A DNA stretch of 64,000 nucleotides, taken from the NCBI RefSeq assembly GCF_001280125.1, contig NZ_LGEG01000193.1, positions 59,655-123,654 of the forward strand, read 5' to 3'. Of this stretch, positions 8,333 to 16,324 are shown one piece after another. Each line of letters opens with the position of its first letter. Position 1 is the first letter of the stretch. The notes under the pieces are model-generated. The model had not been told where the DNA came from. It did no database searches and was given only the letters and a program-made list of their open reading frames with translations. Both the position numbers and the translations under genes were made by a program. Source of the stretch: Streptomyces sp. NRRL F-6492. GTDB lineage: Bacteria > Actinomycetota > Actinomycetes > Streptomycetales > Streptomycetaceae.

Positions 8333-9586
8333 CTACCGGACCGCCGCGTCGTCCCGCGCGCGGTCCTCCTTCGCGGTGCCGCCCCGTGCGGCTCCCCGAC
8401 GCTCTCCGATGCCCGCCACCAGGCCGATCACGGTGGTCAGCGCCGTACAGACGGCGATGGTGACGACCGGGGTGGTGGCCTTGACGAGGCCGGCCGTCAG
8501 CAGGGCGGCCGCTCCGTAGCCGAGGCCGCCCGCGGCGTACAGGAGGGAGAAGCCCGTGGCCCACACGTTCTGCGGGAGGCGGTTCTGCAGGGCCAGGTTC
8601 CGGATGATCATGAGCGGGCTGTAGAAGAGGCCGCCGAGCAGGAACGCGGCGAAGAACGCCCAGAGCCGGCCGGTGACGGCGCACAGCGTCAGCGCCGCGG
8701 TCATGGCCGGCAGCAGGAAGAGGGTCTGCGTCCCGGGGGAGCCCGGCCAGGTGCGCCGCCCGTAGACCAGTCCGGCGGCGATGCTCGCCACGGCGAACGC
8801 CCCCGTGATGACACCGGTCAGCGCCAGCTGCTGGTTCGTCGACTCCAGGCGGGCCGGCAGGGCCACGTCCATGGCGCCGACCAGGAACATGATGGCCGCG
8901 GCGAGCAGGACGGTGGGCCAGGCCATCCTGACGACGCTCAGCGTTCCCGCGGGCTCGGGGGCGTCCTCCCGCGCGTCGGGACCGGCGTGCCGGATGCGTC
9001 CGGCGAAGGCCAGGGGGGCCGCCGAGACCACGGCCATGACGAGGAGCGCGATCCGCGGCGACGCCTGGGTGGACACCAGCGAGGCCAGCACCGGGCCGGC
9101 GGCCCAGACGGCCTGGTTCAGCGCGCTCTCCAGCCCGAGCGCGGTGTGCCGGAGGTGCTCCGGCGTGGTTCCGGACAACTGCGCGCGCATGCCGCCGGGG
9201 ACGCCCGCGGCCACCGCTCCGGCGGCGAAGGCCATGGCCACCAGGAGGATCATGGAGGTGTGGCCCGCCAGGAGCGCGATGGCGGCGAAGACGAGCGCTT
9301 CGGCGAACAGGGCGAAGCGGAGCTGCCCCAGGAAGGGGCGCCGGTCGAAGCCGCGTCCCATGAAGGGGGCCCCGACGGCCTCGCCGAGTGCGTGCGAGGC
9401 GGCGAGGACGCCGCCCGCGGAGAACGATCCCGTGCTGTGGCCGAGGAAGACCAGGGCCAGCGGAGCCATGGCGACAGGTGTTCGGATCAGTCCCATGGCG
9501 ACGTACCAGGCGGTGCCGCCCTCGCGGCACAGCACGTCACGGTAGGTCGGGGCGGGTCGCGCGACCGGCGCTGTGTTACCACTCAT
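8333..9586 (-). CDS. MFS transporter
   Basis: 417-residue major facilitator with about twelve hydrophobic segments, a conserved cytoplasmic loop after helix 2 (GAPFMGRGFDRRPFLG) and GC-rich codon use like its neighbours. Probably an efflux pump; substrate unknown. ATG at 9586 has no Shine-Dalgarno sequence, and a perfect -35 hexamer TTGACA lies on this strand at 9620-9615, so the mRNA may be leaderless. It is divergent from a CGNR-type regulator and shares its palindromic control region, which suggests that the regulator controls it. It lies beside the five-gene biosynthetic operon and might export its product, which is inference. Confidence 0.9.
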   Translation of the reverse strand: MSGNTAPVARPAPTYRDVLCREGGTAWYVAMGLIRTPVAMAPLALVFLGHSTGSFSAGGVLAASHALGEAVGAPFMGRGFDRRPFLGQLRFALFAEALVFAAIALLAGHTSMILLVAMAFAAGAVAAGVPGGMRAQLSGTTPEHLRHTALGLESALNQAVWAAGPVLASLVSTQASPRIALLVMAVVSAAPLAFAGRIRHAGPDAREDAPEPAGTLSVVRMAWPTVLLAAAIMFLVGAMDVALPARLESTNQQLALTGVITGAFAVASIAAGLVYGRRTWPGSPGTQTLFLLPAMTAALTLCAVTGRLWAFFAAFLLGGLFYSPLMIIRNLALQNRLPQNVWATGFSLLYAAGGLGYGAAALLTAGLVKATTPVVTIAVCTALTTVIGLVAGIGERRGAARGGTAKEDRARDDAAVR

Positions 9587-9591
9587 AGTTT

Positions 9592-9641
9592 TTACCGGTA
9601 ACCGTTCGCCCGGGTGTCAAACCTTGTTTACCGGCTATGAT
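9592..9641. promoter_or_regulatory. Divergent promoters with TTACCGG operator motifs
   Basis: A perfect palindrome TTACCGGTAA (9592-9601) covers the likely -10 region of the MFS gene. A second copy of the half-sequence, TTTACCGG, lies at 9627-9634, and TTACC occurs again inside the MFS start region. For the rightward gene TATGAT (9636-9641) ends 6 nt before the ATG at 9648. This is a plausible autoregulated operator pair for the CGNR protein. Confidence 0.6.
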
Positions 9642-9647
9642 TTACGC

Positions 9648-10208
9648 ATGGGAAATCGGACGGGAACGACGGTGGCCGGACCGCAGGTGGAGGACATGAG
9701 GTCCTTCCTCAACACCTGGGTGATCCCCAACGACACGCGGCGGGAGACGGAGAACCTCCCGGACCTCGCCGCGTCCCCGGACGACTGGGCGCGGGAGCTG
9801 CCGCACCTGCCGCGTCCGCGCACCGACGAACTGACGGACCTGCTCCGGCTCCGTGACGACCTGCGGGACGACGTGAGCGAGCGCGGCACGCGGCGCCTGG
9901 ACGAGTGGCTCGCCCGGCGACCGCAGACGGTGCGCATCGGCGAGGGCGAACTGCGGCTGGAGGGGCCGGCCGCCCCCGTCGACACCGTCCTGCGCCAGGC
10001 GGCCCGGCTGGTGCTCGCCGAGCGCTGGCGCAGGCTCAGGGCCTGCCCGGACTGCCGGTGGGTCTTCTACGACCAGTCGCGGAACAACACGCGGACCTGG
10101 TGCAGCATGTACGCGGGCGAGAGCGGCCGGGCCTGCGGCAGCATCGCCAAGGTCAGGCGGATGCGCGAGACGCAGAAGCGGCGGACGACCGCCGCCGGGG
10201 CGGGGTGA
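9648..10208 (+). CDS. CGNR zinc-finger transcriptional regulator (ABATE domain)
   Basis: 186-residue protein with an N-terminal ABATE-like helical region and a C-terminal zinc-finger module: CPDCRWVFYDQSRNNTRTWC, followed by ACGSIAKVRRMR. In the family the last element is usually CGNR; here it reads CGSI with the following basic helix kept. Members are small DNA-binding regulators. ATG at 9648 sits 6 nt after a TATGAT box and lacks a ribosome-binding site, so leaderless translation is likely. Divergent from the MFS gene and probably its regulator. It ends inside a terminator hairpin shared with the convergent operon. Confidence 0.85.
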   Translation: MGNRTGTTVAGPQVEDMRSFLNTWVIPNDTRRETENLPDLAASPDDWARELPHLPRPRTDELTDLLRLRDDLRDDVSERGTRRLDEWLARRPQTVRIGEGELRLEGPAAPVDTVLRQAARLVLAERWRRLRACPDCRWVFYDQSRNNTRTWCSMYAGESGRACGSIAKVRRMRETQKRRTTAAGAG

Positions 10209-10239
10209 GGACACCGGCCCGGCCGGCGTCCTCACCCCG
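10201..10239. terminator. Bidirectional terminator, CGNR gene / ATP-grasp operon
   Basis: Arms CGGGGTGAGGAC (10201-10212) and GTCCTCACCCCG (10228-10239), perfect 12-bp stem with further GC pairing in the loop. The CGNR stop codon lies in the left arm. Confidence 0.85.
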
Positions 10240-10257
10240 TGGTGCGGGGACGGCCGG

Positions 10258-11604
10258 TCAGAGGGTCGAGGCGACGTGCCGCAGCAGGCGCTCCGTCTCC
10301 TCGGCCGCCTCGGGACCGCGGTCGTAGACCAGGTACTCCACCGTGTGCGTGTAGGGGCTGTCGTCGACGAGCACCACGGCGCCGCTCTCCCCGTCCGGAG
10401 TCAGCCGGGGGTCGCGCTCGACGGCCAGGGCGAGCTTGGCGAAGTCCCGGACCGGCAGGTCGTTGCGGGTGAGCAGGGTGTAGCCGTCCAGGTAGTCGTC
10501 GCCGAGGAGCCGCCGGGCCGCCGCGTGCACGTGGGTGCAGCCGCCCACGCGCGCGTTCACCTCGCTGAACAGGACCTCGCCCTCGGGAGTGACGATGGAG
10601 TCGCAGTTCAGATACCCGCGGTAGCCGAGTTGCCGGATCGTCCGCGCCATGGCCAGCGACGATTCCAGCATCTGCCGTTCCGCCGCCGGGTCCAGGGCCA
10701 CCGGGGGGATGGCGAAGCCGTTCCAGACCGGCTCCATGCGCATGTCGCCGTGGTCCAGGAGGACGGGCTCTCCGGGCGGGTCGGGGAGGAACAGCTCGCT
10801 GTAGAGGGTCCGGCTGTGGGGGTGGTAGACCTCGACGACGGCCTCGCTCGGGCGCAGGCCCGTGGGGAAGTCGCGGACCTCCTCCACGACCGGGAAGGAG
10901 GCGGCGAGCGCCGCCTCGATCTCGCGGAGCCCGGAGAGCGGGCCGACGACGTGCTTCGCGGAGGCCCCGATGGAGGGGACCTCGGCGTCGACGGTGAACA
11001 GGACGTTGCCGTATCCGCTGGCGCTGAAGTCCTGTTTCACTATCACGCTGCCGGTGTGGTGCAGCAGGTCGCGCACGGTCCGTGCGGTGGCCCCCCGGCT
11101 GCGGCAGACCTCTCCCCGGGCGACCGGGACGCCCGTGCCGGTCGCCCAGGCCCGGAAGAAGGACTTGCTGTTGAAGAAGTCGCTGCCGCCCTGGGCGAAG
11201 AACGCGGGGTCCGTCCCGCGCAGACCGAGCCGGCCCGCGAGGTCGGCGACGGTCCGGTCGTACAGGTAGGGCGTCAGCGTCCAGTCCGGACGCACGGTCT
11301 CCCGCAGCCGCTCCACCAGCGGTTCGGCCAGGGCGGTGCGCGCGTCGAGGAACGTGCCCTCGTCCGGCCCGTCGGGGGTGAAGAAGGTCAGGGCGGCGGG
11401 GTCGAGGCCGAGCGACGAGACGAGGTAGTCCCGGAAGTCGGGCGTCGGCCGCCGGTGCGCGAGCATCGCGTCGCCGTCCTCGAGCAGCCAGGCCGTACGG
11501 GTGGAGACGGCGTGCTGCTTGTGGGTTTCCTTGGGCCCGAACGAGGTGAGCGGGCTGGCGAACATGTACTCGCTCGTGACGTTGCCGAGAACGAGTTGGG
11601 GCAC
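10258..11604 (-). CDS. ATP-grasp ligase, PGM1-like peptide ligase
   Basis: 448-residue ATP-grasp enzyme, last gene of a five-gene operon. Seen: an N-terminal pre-ATP-grasp region, a central IVKQDFSASGYGNVLF segment that fits the ATP-binding lysine and glycine-rich loop, and EVLFSEVNARVGGCTHVH with the Mg2+-binding Glu/Asn pair. The layout resembles the amide-forming ligases of pheganomycin and ketomemicin biosynthesis (PGM1 type), which join an acid to an amine by an acyl-phosphate. I infer that it couples the acid made by the upstream genes to an amino acid or peptide. GTG at 11604 has AAAGGA upstream. Two hairpins separate it from the thioesterase gene, so it may be expressed at a different level. 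Confidence 0.8.
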   Translation of the reverse strand: MPQLVLGNVTSEYMFASPLTSFGPKETHKQHAVSTRTAWLLEDGDAMLAHRRPTPDFRDYLVSSLGLDPAALTFFTPDGPDEGTFLDARTALAEPLVERLRETVRPDWTLTPYLYDRTVADLAGRLGLRGTDPAFFAQGGSDFFNSKSFFRAWATGTGVPVARGEVCRSRGATARTVRDLLHHTGSVIVKQDFSASGYGNVLFTVDAEVPSIGASAKHVVGPLSGLREIEAALAASFPVVEEVRDFPTGLRPSEAVVEVYHPHSRTLYSELFLPDPPGEPVLLDHGDMRMEPVWNGFAIPPVALDPAAERQMLESSLAMARTIRQLGYRGYLNCDSIVTPEGEVLFSEVNARVGGCTHVHAAARRLLGDDYLDGYTLLTRNDLPVRDFAKLALAVERDPRLTPDGESGAVVLVDDSPYTHTVEYLVYDRGPEAAEETERLLRHVASTL

Positions 11605-11647
11605 GGGAGGTCCTTTCGCACGAGTTCTGGCGCGCGTTCCGGCGCGC

Positions 11648-11704
11648 GAGGGGGCCGCGCCGGGCGCGGCCCCCTCGGGTGGTGGGCCGCGTCCGGCGCG
11701 GCCC
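11648..11704 (-). terminator. Two tandem hairpins between thioesterase and ATP-grasp genes
   Basis: Stem of 12 bp at 11648-11659/11665-11676, then a second stem of 8 bp at 11684-11691/11697-11704. No U tract follows, so partial termination or mRNA stabilisation is more likely than a full stop. Confidence 0.55.
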
Positions 11705-11719
11705 CTCGGGACGGTGGGG

Positions 11720-12136
11720 TCAGGCGCGTTCGGCGAGCTTCTTCTCGAACGAGTCGCGGTTGACGACGGCCCGTCCGTGCACGCCGCGGAGGATGACGGC
11801 GCGGCTGTCCCGCGCCTCCACGGCGAAGGTGAGGATCTTGCCGTCGACCTCGGTCAGCGTGGCGGTGACGGTGATCTCCTCGCCGACGGGCGTCGGCGCC
11901 ACGTGCGCGGAGTCGTGGTTCAGGCCCAGGGTCATCCAGGGCGCGGCGATCTCGTCCCGCAGGACGTCCATGGCGGTGACCTCGCCGAGCCACAGCAGCA
12001 CGGGGGTCGCCAGGACGTCCACGTCGTTCTCCCACGCGGTGGCGGAGTCGCGGGGCCCGACCACGTGGTGGCGGGTGGCCGAGGAGCCGACGAGGGAGTC
12101 GAGCACGGGACGCGGTGACGTGGTGGTGTCGGACAT
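11720..12136 (-). CDS. FlK-like hotdog-fold acyl-CoA thioesterase
   Basis: 138-residue protein resembling fluoroacetyl-CoA thioesterase FlK. The FlK catalytic residues Thr42, Glu50 and His76 have matching positions: TPVLLWLGE gives a Thr and Glu eight residues apart, and SAHVAPTPVG supplies the His before the TP-G turn. The strand EEITVTATLTEVDGKILTF and C-terminal GVHGRAVVNRDSFEKKL are also typical. It should hydrolyse or protect against a small acyl-CoA; here it may release the free acid that the ATP-grasp enzyme activates. ATG at 12136 has GAAAGG upstream; 29 bp separate it from the dehydrogenase gene. Confidence 0.82.
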   Translation of the reverse strand: MSDTTTSPRPVLDSLVGSSATRHHVVGPRDSATAWENDVDVLATPVLLWLGEVTAMDVLRDEIAAPWMTLGLNHDSAHVAPTPVGEEITVTATLTEVDGKILTFAVEARDSRAVILRGVHGRAVVNRDSFEKKLAERA

Positions 12137-12165
12137 GACTGCCTTTCGGTCGGGTGGCGCGGGGG

Positions 12166-13311
12166 TCAGGAGGCCGGGGCGAGGGCCCGCATCTGGTTGA
12201 AGACGTTCTTGCGCTGCATCTCCGCGGTGCCGCCGGCGATGAGGGTGCCCAGGGCGTCCTGGAGGGCGTGCGCGGCGGGGCCGTCCATGTAGCCGAGGTG
12301 GCCGTAGACGCGCAGGGCGGTCTCGGTGCCGAGCCGGAGCGTCTCGCCCGCGTGGTACTTGGCGGTGGAGCACAGCAGGGACGCCTGCGGGTCGCCGCTG
12401 AGCAGGGCGTCCAGCGCGCCGTAGGAGACGTACCGGGTCGCCTCGATGGCGAACTTGGCGTCGGTGATCCGGCCCTGCACGTACTGGTGGTCCGCGATCG
12501 GCTGCTTGAAGGCCTGGCGGCGGCGCGCGTACGCGAGCACCTCGTCCAGGTGGGGGTCGAGGTAGGCCGCGGCGAGGACCCCGTACAGCAGCCGGTCGAG
12601 GGCGATGGTGTTGTAGATCGCCTCGATGCCCCCGCCGATCTCGCCGACGAGGTTCCGGGCGTCGACCCGCACGTTGTCGAAGCCGATGGGCCCGGTCGGG
12701 CTGGTGTGGTTGCCGATCATCCGCTCGACGGGGCCCTGGCTGACGCCCTCGTCGTGGAGGTCGACCATGAAGAGGGTGATGTCCCGGGCGCCCTGCTCGG
12801 GCACGCGGCCCAGGACCAGGGCCACGTCGGCGACGGGGCCATTGGTGATGTGGTCCTTGTGCCCGTTCAGGCGGTAGACCTCGCCGTCGCGGACGGCGGC
12901 CGTCCTGATCCGGGTCACGTCGGAACCGCCGGTGGTCTCCGTCAGCGCGGTGGCCCCGACCTCCCCGGAGAGCAGCCGGGGCAGCCAGTAGCCCTTCTGG
13001 TCGTCGCTGCCGTAGGTGAGCAGGGAACGGATGAGGCCCGCCTGCGCCACCATGGACAGGGAGAAGCCCAGGTCGCGGCCGCCCGCCGCGACGCCCTCGA
13101 AGGCCGCCGTGAAGTCCCACCAGGTGCCGCCGTCGCCGCCCCACTCCCGGTCCACGGCCAGCCGCCATATGCCGGCGTCGCTCACCTCCTGCCAGGACTC
13201 CCGGTCCAGGACGCGCTCGGTCCTGCAGTCGTCGGCGCGCTTGGCGACGGTGGCGGCGGCGAGGTCCGCGTAGCGCGTGCGCAGGGCCGGGTCGGTGAAG
13301 TGCTGGAGCAT
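12166..13311 (-). CDS. Acyl-CoA dehydrogenase family flavoprotein, atypical active site
   Basis: 381 residues with the full acyl-CoA dehydrogenase layout: helical N-terminal domain, beta domain with ALTETTGGSDVTRI and ITNGPVADVALV, and C-terminal helical domain. The usual catalytic glutamate motif (IYEGT) reads LIAGGTAEMQ, so the base is missing there. The alternative base position used by isovaleryl-CoA dehydrogenase aligns with an Asp (IALDRLLYG). It may use that Asp, or act as an oxidase or hydroxylase as some members do. ATG at 13311 has GAAAGG upstream. Fourth-to-last step gene between aminotransferase and thioesterase in the operon; likely acts on a CoA- or carrier-bound intermediate. 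Confidence 0.85.
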   Translation of the reverse strand: MLQHFTDPALRTRYADLAAATVAKRADDCRTERVLDRESWQEVSDAGIWRLAVDREWGGDGGTWWDFTAAFEGVAAGGRDLGFSLSMVAQAGLIRSLLTYGSDDQKGYWLPRLLSGEVGATALTETTGGSDVTRIRTAAVRDGEVYRLNGHKDHITNGPVADVALVLGRVPEQGARDITLFMVDLHDEGVSQGPVERMIGNHTSPTGPIGFDNVRVDARNLVGEIGGGIEAIYNTIALDRLLYGVLAAAYLDPHLDEVLAYARRRQAFKQPIADHQYVQGRITDAKFAIEATRYVSYGALDALLSGDPQASLLCSTAKYHAGETLRLGTETALRVYGHLGYMDGPAAHALQDALGTLIAGGTAEMQRKNVFNQMRALAPAS

Positions 13312-13339
13312 GGTCTGCCTTTCGGTGCGAGGGGGCGGG

Positions 13340-14614
13340 TCAGCGGGCGGCGACGAGTTCGTCGGCCTGGACGGCGGGGGCCGGGGTGAGGGCGGTCAGG
13401 CTGTGGTCCAGACGGACCGCCAGCTCCTCCAGCTCGGCCTCCGTGCTGTTCAGCGGCGGTGCCACCATCACGGACTCCGTCAGGGCGTTCACCCCGGCGG
13501 GGTACAGCAGCAGGCCGTGTTCGCGTGCCGTCAGGACCAGGTCGTGGGCGGTCCCGGGGGACCGGCCGGGGGTGGAGTGCAGACCGAGGGCGAGCTGCAG
13601 GCCGCGGCCGCGGACGTCGCGCACCACGGCGTGCCGGTCGACGAGGGCCTCCAGGAGGGTGCGCAGGTGACGGCCGGACCGGGCGGCGAGGGCGGGGACG
13701 TCGTGCTCCTTCAGGTACTCCACGGTCGCCAGGCCCGCGGCGGCGGCGAGCGGCGCGCCGGCCATCGTGTGTCCGAACACCACCGATCCCAGCGGCTGTT
13801 CGAAGGTGGCGGCGACCTCGTCGCGGACCAGGACGGCGGACAGCGGCGCGTATCCGGCCGTCACGCCCTTTCCGAGCACCATCACGTCGGGGACGATCCC
13901 GGCGTGGTCGCAGCCGAACCACGTGCCGGTCCTGCCGAGGCCGGTCATGACCTCGTCGGCGACCAGCAGGAAGCCGTGCTGGTCGGCGAGTTCCCGCAGC
14001 CTCCTGAGGACGGCCGGGTCGCACGGTACGGCTCCGGAGGACGCGCCGCCGACGGGCTCGACGATCACCGCGGCCAGGTTCTGCGGCCCCACCTCCTCGA
14101 TCGCCCGCTCCCACTGCTCGACGTCCGCGCGCATGTCGCCCTGCCGGGGGCGCGCCTTGGCGACGGTGGCCTGGTTCGCGAGGAGGGGGGTGAGGCCGTG
14201 CTTGCGCGCCGGGTGCCCGGAGGCGCCGAGCGCGCCGGCGGTCATCCCGTGGTAGCTGGGCTCCTCGGTCAGCACGGTGCACTTGAAGGGCCGGTGGGCG
14301 CGGGAGTGGAACAGGGTCACCAGGCGCAGGGCGGCCTCGACGGCCTCGGAGCCGGAGTTGCAGTACACCGGGTTGCCGAGGGTGCCCGGGGCGAGCTCCG
14401 TCAGCAGCGCGGAGAGCCGTTCCAGCGGCTCGGAGGTGAACTGGGTCCGGTAGGCGAAGCTGATGGCGTCGATCTGCCGGTGCATGCGGGAGGTGATCTC
14501 GGGGAGTCCGTGGCCGAGGTTGGTGTTGATCGCTCCGGAGCAGCCGTCGAGGTACTCCCGGCCTTCGGTGTCGTAGACGTGGACGCCGGCACCGTGGCTG
14601 ACGGTGGGAAGCAT
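13340..14614 (-). CDS. Class III PLP-dependent aminotransferase
   Basis: 424-residue fold-type I aminotransferase of the acetylornithine/GABA/4-aminobutyrate group. Seen: CNSGSEAVEAALRL (phosphate-binding), PSYHGMTAGALGASG, LLVADEVMTGLGRTGTWFG (Asp for the pyridine nitrogen) and VLGKGVTAGYAPLSAV with the Schiff-base lysine. ATG at 14614 has AGGAG upstream. It is not ArgD, which is encoded separately at 16325. In this operon it probably aminates a ketone or aldehyde made by the ketosynthase, possibly a beta-keto acyl chain to a beta-amino acid; the substrate cannot be read from the sequence. Confidence 0.9.
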   Translation of the reverse strand: MLPTVSHGAGVHVYDTEGREYLDGCSGAINTNLGHGLPEITSRMHRQIDAISFAYRTQFTSEPLERLSALLTELAPGTLGNPVYCNSGSEAVEAALRLVTLFHSRAHRPFKCTVLTEEPSYHGMTAGALGASGHPARKHGLTPLLANQATVAKARPRQGDMRADVEQWERAIEEVGPQNLAAVIVEPVGGASSGAVPCDPAVLRRLRELADQHGFLLVADEVMTGLGRTGTWFGCDHAGIVPDVMVLGKGVTAGYAPLSAVLVRDEVAATFEQPLGSVVFGHTMAGAPLAAAAGLATVEYLKEHDVPALAARSGRHLRTLLEALVDRHAVVRDVRGRGLQLALGLHSTPGRSPGTAHDLVLTAREHGLLLYPAGVNALTESVMVAPPLNSTEAELEELAVRLDHSLTALTPAPAVQADELVAAR

Positions 14615-14691
14615 GGGTGTCTCCTGACTGTGTACGGGGTGGACGTGGGGGCCGACGCGGGCCGGCGTGCGGCGGTGCGGCCGGACGGTGC

Positions 14692-15669
14692 TCAGTACCA
14701 GGTCATGACGGACGCGGCGGCCGTCATGCCGCCGCCGACGGAGGCCATCAGGACGCGCTCGCCCCGGTGCAGGGGCGCGGCGCGGTGGCTCTCGCTGAGG
14801 GTGAGCGGGATGGAGGCGGCGGCGGTGTTGCCGTAGCGGTCGGCGGTGACCGCGACCTTGCGGGAGTCGATGCCCAGGGTGTCGGCGAGGGTCTCCACCA
14901 GCCGCAGGTTGCCCTGGTGGAAGACGGCGCGGTCGATGTCGCCGAGGCCCACGCCGGACTCGTCCAGCGCCTGGTGCACGGCCTTGGGCACGTGCTGGAC
15001 GGCCCAGTCCTTGACGGCCCGTCCGTTCATGCGGAAGTGGTGGGCTCCGGGGTCCCGGAGGGTGGCGGCCGGCCGCCGCGAGCCGCCGCCCTCGACCCGT
15101 ACGTGGTCGGTGGTCGTCCCGTCCGCGAGCAGGGAGCTGGCATGGATGCCGTAGCCGTCGGGAACGCGTCCCACCAGTACGGCCCCCGCGCCGTCGCCGA
15201 AGAGGCTGACGGTCCTGCGGTCCGTCCGGTCCATGATCGTCGAGTAGGTGTCGGCCCCGATCACCAGGACGTTGCGCCAGTCGGCGTGGGCGCACAGCAG
15301 CGAGTCCGCCACGTCCAGGGCGTAGAGGAAGCCGGAGCAGACGGCGTTCAGGTCGAAGGCGGGCACGGCGCCGAGGCCGAGCCGTTCCTGGACGAAGACG
15401 GCGGTGGCCGGCTGCGGCTGGTCGGGGGTCGTGGTCGCGACGATCAGGGCGTCGATGTCGTGGGGTTCGTAGGGTGCCCCCAGTAACCGGGACGCCGCGA
15501 TCGCGGCGAGGTCGGACGTCGCCGTCTCCCCGTCCGCGTAGCGGCGTTCGCGGATGCCGGTGCGCTCCTCGATCCAGTCCTCGTCGGTCCCCGCCCAGTC
15601 GCTGATCCTGCGGTTGTCCACCACCCGGGACGGCACGTGACCGGCCACCCGGAGTATCCCGTTCGGCAT
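14692..15669 (-). CDS. 3-oxoacyl synthase III (FabH-like ketosynthase)
   Basis: 325-residue ketosynthase III. The triad is visible: Cys in DLNAVCSGFLYAL, His in VFHQGNLRLVETL and Asn in YGNTAAASIPL. It would condense an acyl-CoA starter with a malonyl unit, or transfer an acyl group. First gene of the five-gene operon, ATG at 15669 with GGGGAG upstream. No acyl carrier protein, AMP ligase or ketoreductase gene is nearby, so the extender unit or a carrier must come from primary metabolism, or the chain stays on CoA. It is not the housekeeping FabH by context. Confidence 0.9.
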   Translation of the reverse strand: MPNGILRVAGHVPSRVVDNRRISDWAGTDEDWIEERTGIRERRYADGETATSDLAAIAASRLLGAPYEPHDIDALIVATTTPDQPQPATAVFVQERLGLGAVPAFDLNAVCSGFLYALDVADSLLCAHADWRNVLVIGADTYSTIMDRTDRRTVSLFGDGAGAVLVGRVPDGYGIHASSLLADGTTTDHVRVEGGGSRRPAATLRDPGAHHFRMNGRAVKDWAVQHVPKAVHQALDESGVGLGDIDRAVFHQGNLRLVETLADTLGIDSRKVAVTADRYGNTAAASIPLTLSESHRAAPLHRGERVLMASVGGGMTAAASVMTWY

Positions 15670-16268
15670 GTTCTCCCCATTCAGGAAAATGATCGACCTG
15701 ATCCCGTAATGACCGGTCGGCGCTGCGAAGGGCCGTCTACCTCCCGCCTACGGTGGTAAACACGGGCACTCCGGCTTGTGAGAGGTGTCACCAAGTGTCT
15801 TTCCAGACACACTTGTTGATCGATTCCGCTCGGAAATCGGCCGGAAGGTTCCTTTCGGGAAGGCTGTGACGGTTCCCGGCGGATGTGGCCGCGAGGGGGC
15901 GCGGCAGTGCGGCGACGTGGTCCGCGTGACGAGAAACAGCAGGTGGGGAAGGGGAATTCCGTCATGCGACGGCCTCCTCGCCCGACCGTCGCGAAGGGTG
16001 ACCGGGGCTCGCGCAAGAGGGGGAGACGCGCCATGGCCGAAGGAGGCTTCGGGAGGCGGCCGGGCTTTCCCGCGCTCAGGTGTTTACCGCCCAACAGTCA
16101 TGCCCGCTGAGCAGCGCCGTGGCGGCGAGCGGCCCGCTCCGTGATCACGGCGGCGGGCTGCCCGTACCGCTCGGCCGAGGGACGGCCCGTCTCCCCGGGG
16201 CGGGGCGTCCGGGCAGACGGGACTTTCGACACACGCCCCAGCCCGGGGCGGGGGACGACGCCACGGCA
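15670..16268. other. Long upstream region of the biosynthetic operon
   Basis: About 600 bp with no convincing gene. Open frames here lack ribosome-binding sites and normal codon bias. It contains a compact inverted repeat GTGTCT-TTCC-AGACAC (15795-15810), about 125 bp upstream of the ketosynthase ATG, that could be an operator for a regulator encoded elsewhere, and the second 30-bp repeat copy near its right end. Confidence 0.5.
16209..16238 (+). repeat. 30-bp intergenic repeat, copy 2
   Basis: Identical over 30 bases to 8234-8263 and in the same orientation; sequence outside the repeat differs. With copy 1 it brackets the MFS, CGNR and five-gene biosynthetic block. Confidence 0.8.
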
Positions 16269-16321
16269 TGCCGAAGGGCGGGGCCGGAGCGCCTGTACGG
16301 CTCCGGACCCGCCCTTCGGCA
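16269..16321 (-). terminator. Terminator of the arg operon
   Basis: 21-bp stem with one mismatch (16269-16289 with 16301-16321) and an 11-nt loop, starting 3 nt after the argD stop. It ends the leftward transcript, so argR is not part of this cluster. Confidence 0.85.
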
Positions 16322-16324
16322 CGC

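Noticed and set aside
13340..14614. A second argD for the arginine pathway
   Set aside because: It is class III but lies in a biosynthetic operon 1.7 kb from a complete argD and differs in active-site surroundings; a separate substrate is more likely.
15681..16110. Short open frames in the gap upstream of the ketosynthase gene
   Set aside because: Arg/Pro/Gly-rich, without start signals or third-position GC bias; treated as non-coding.
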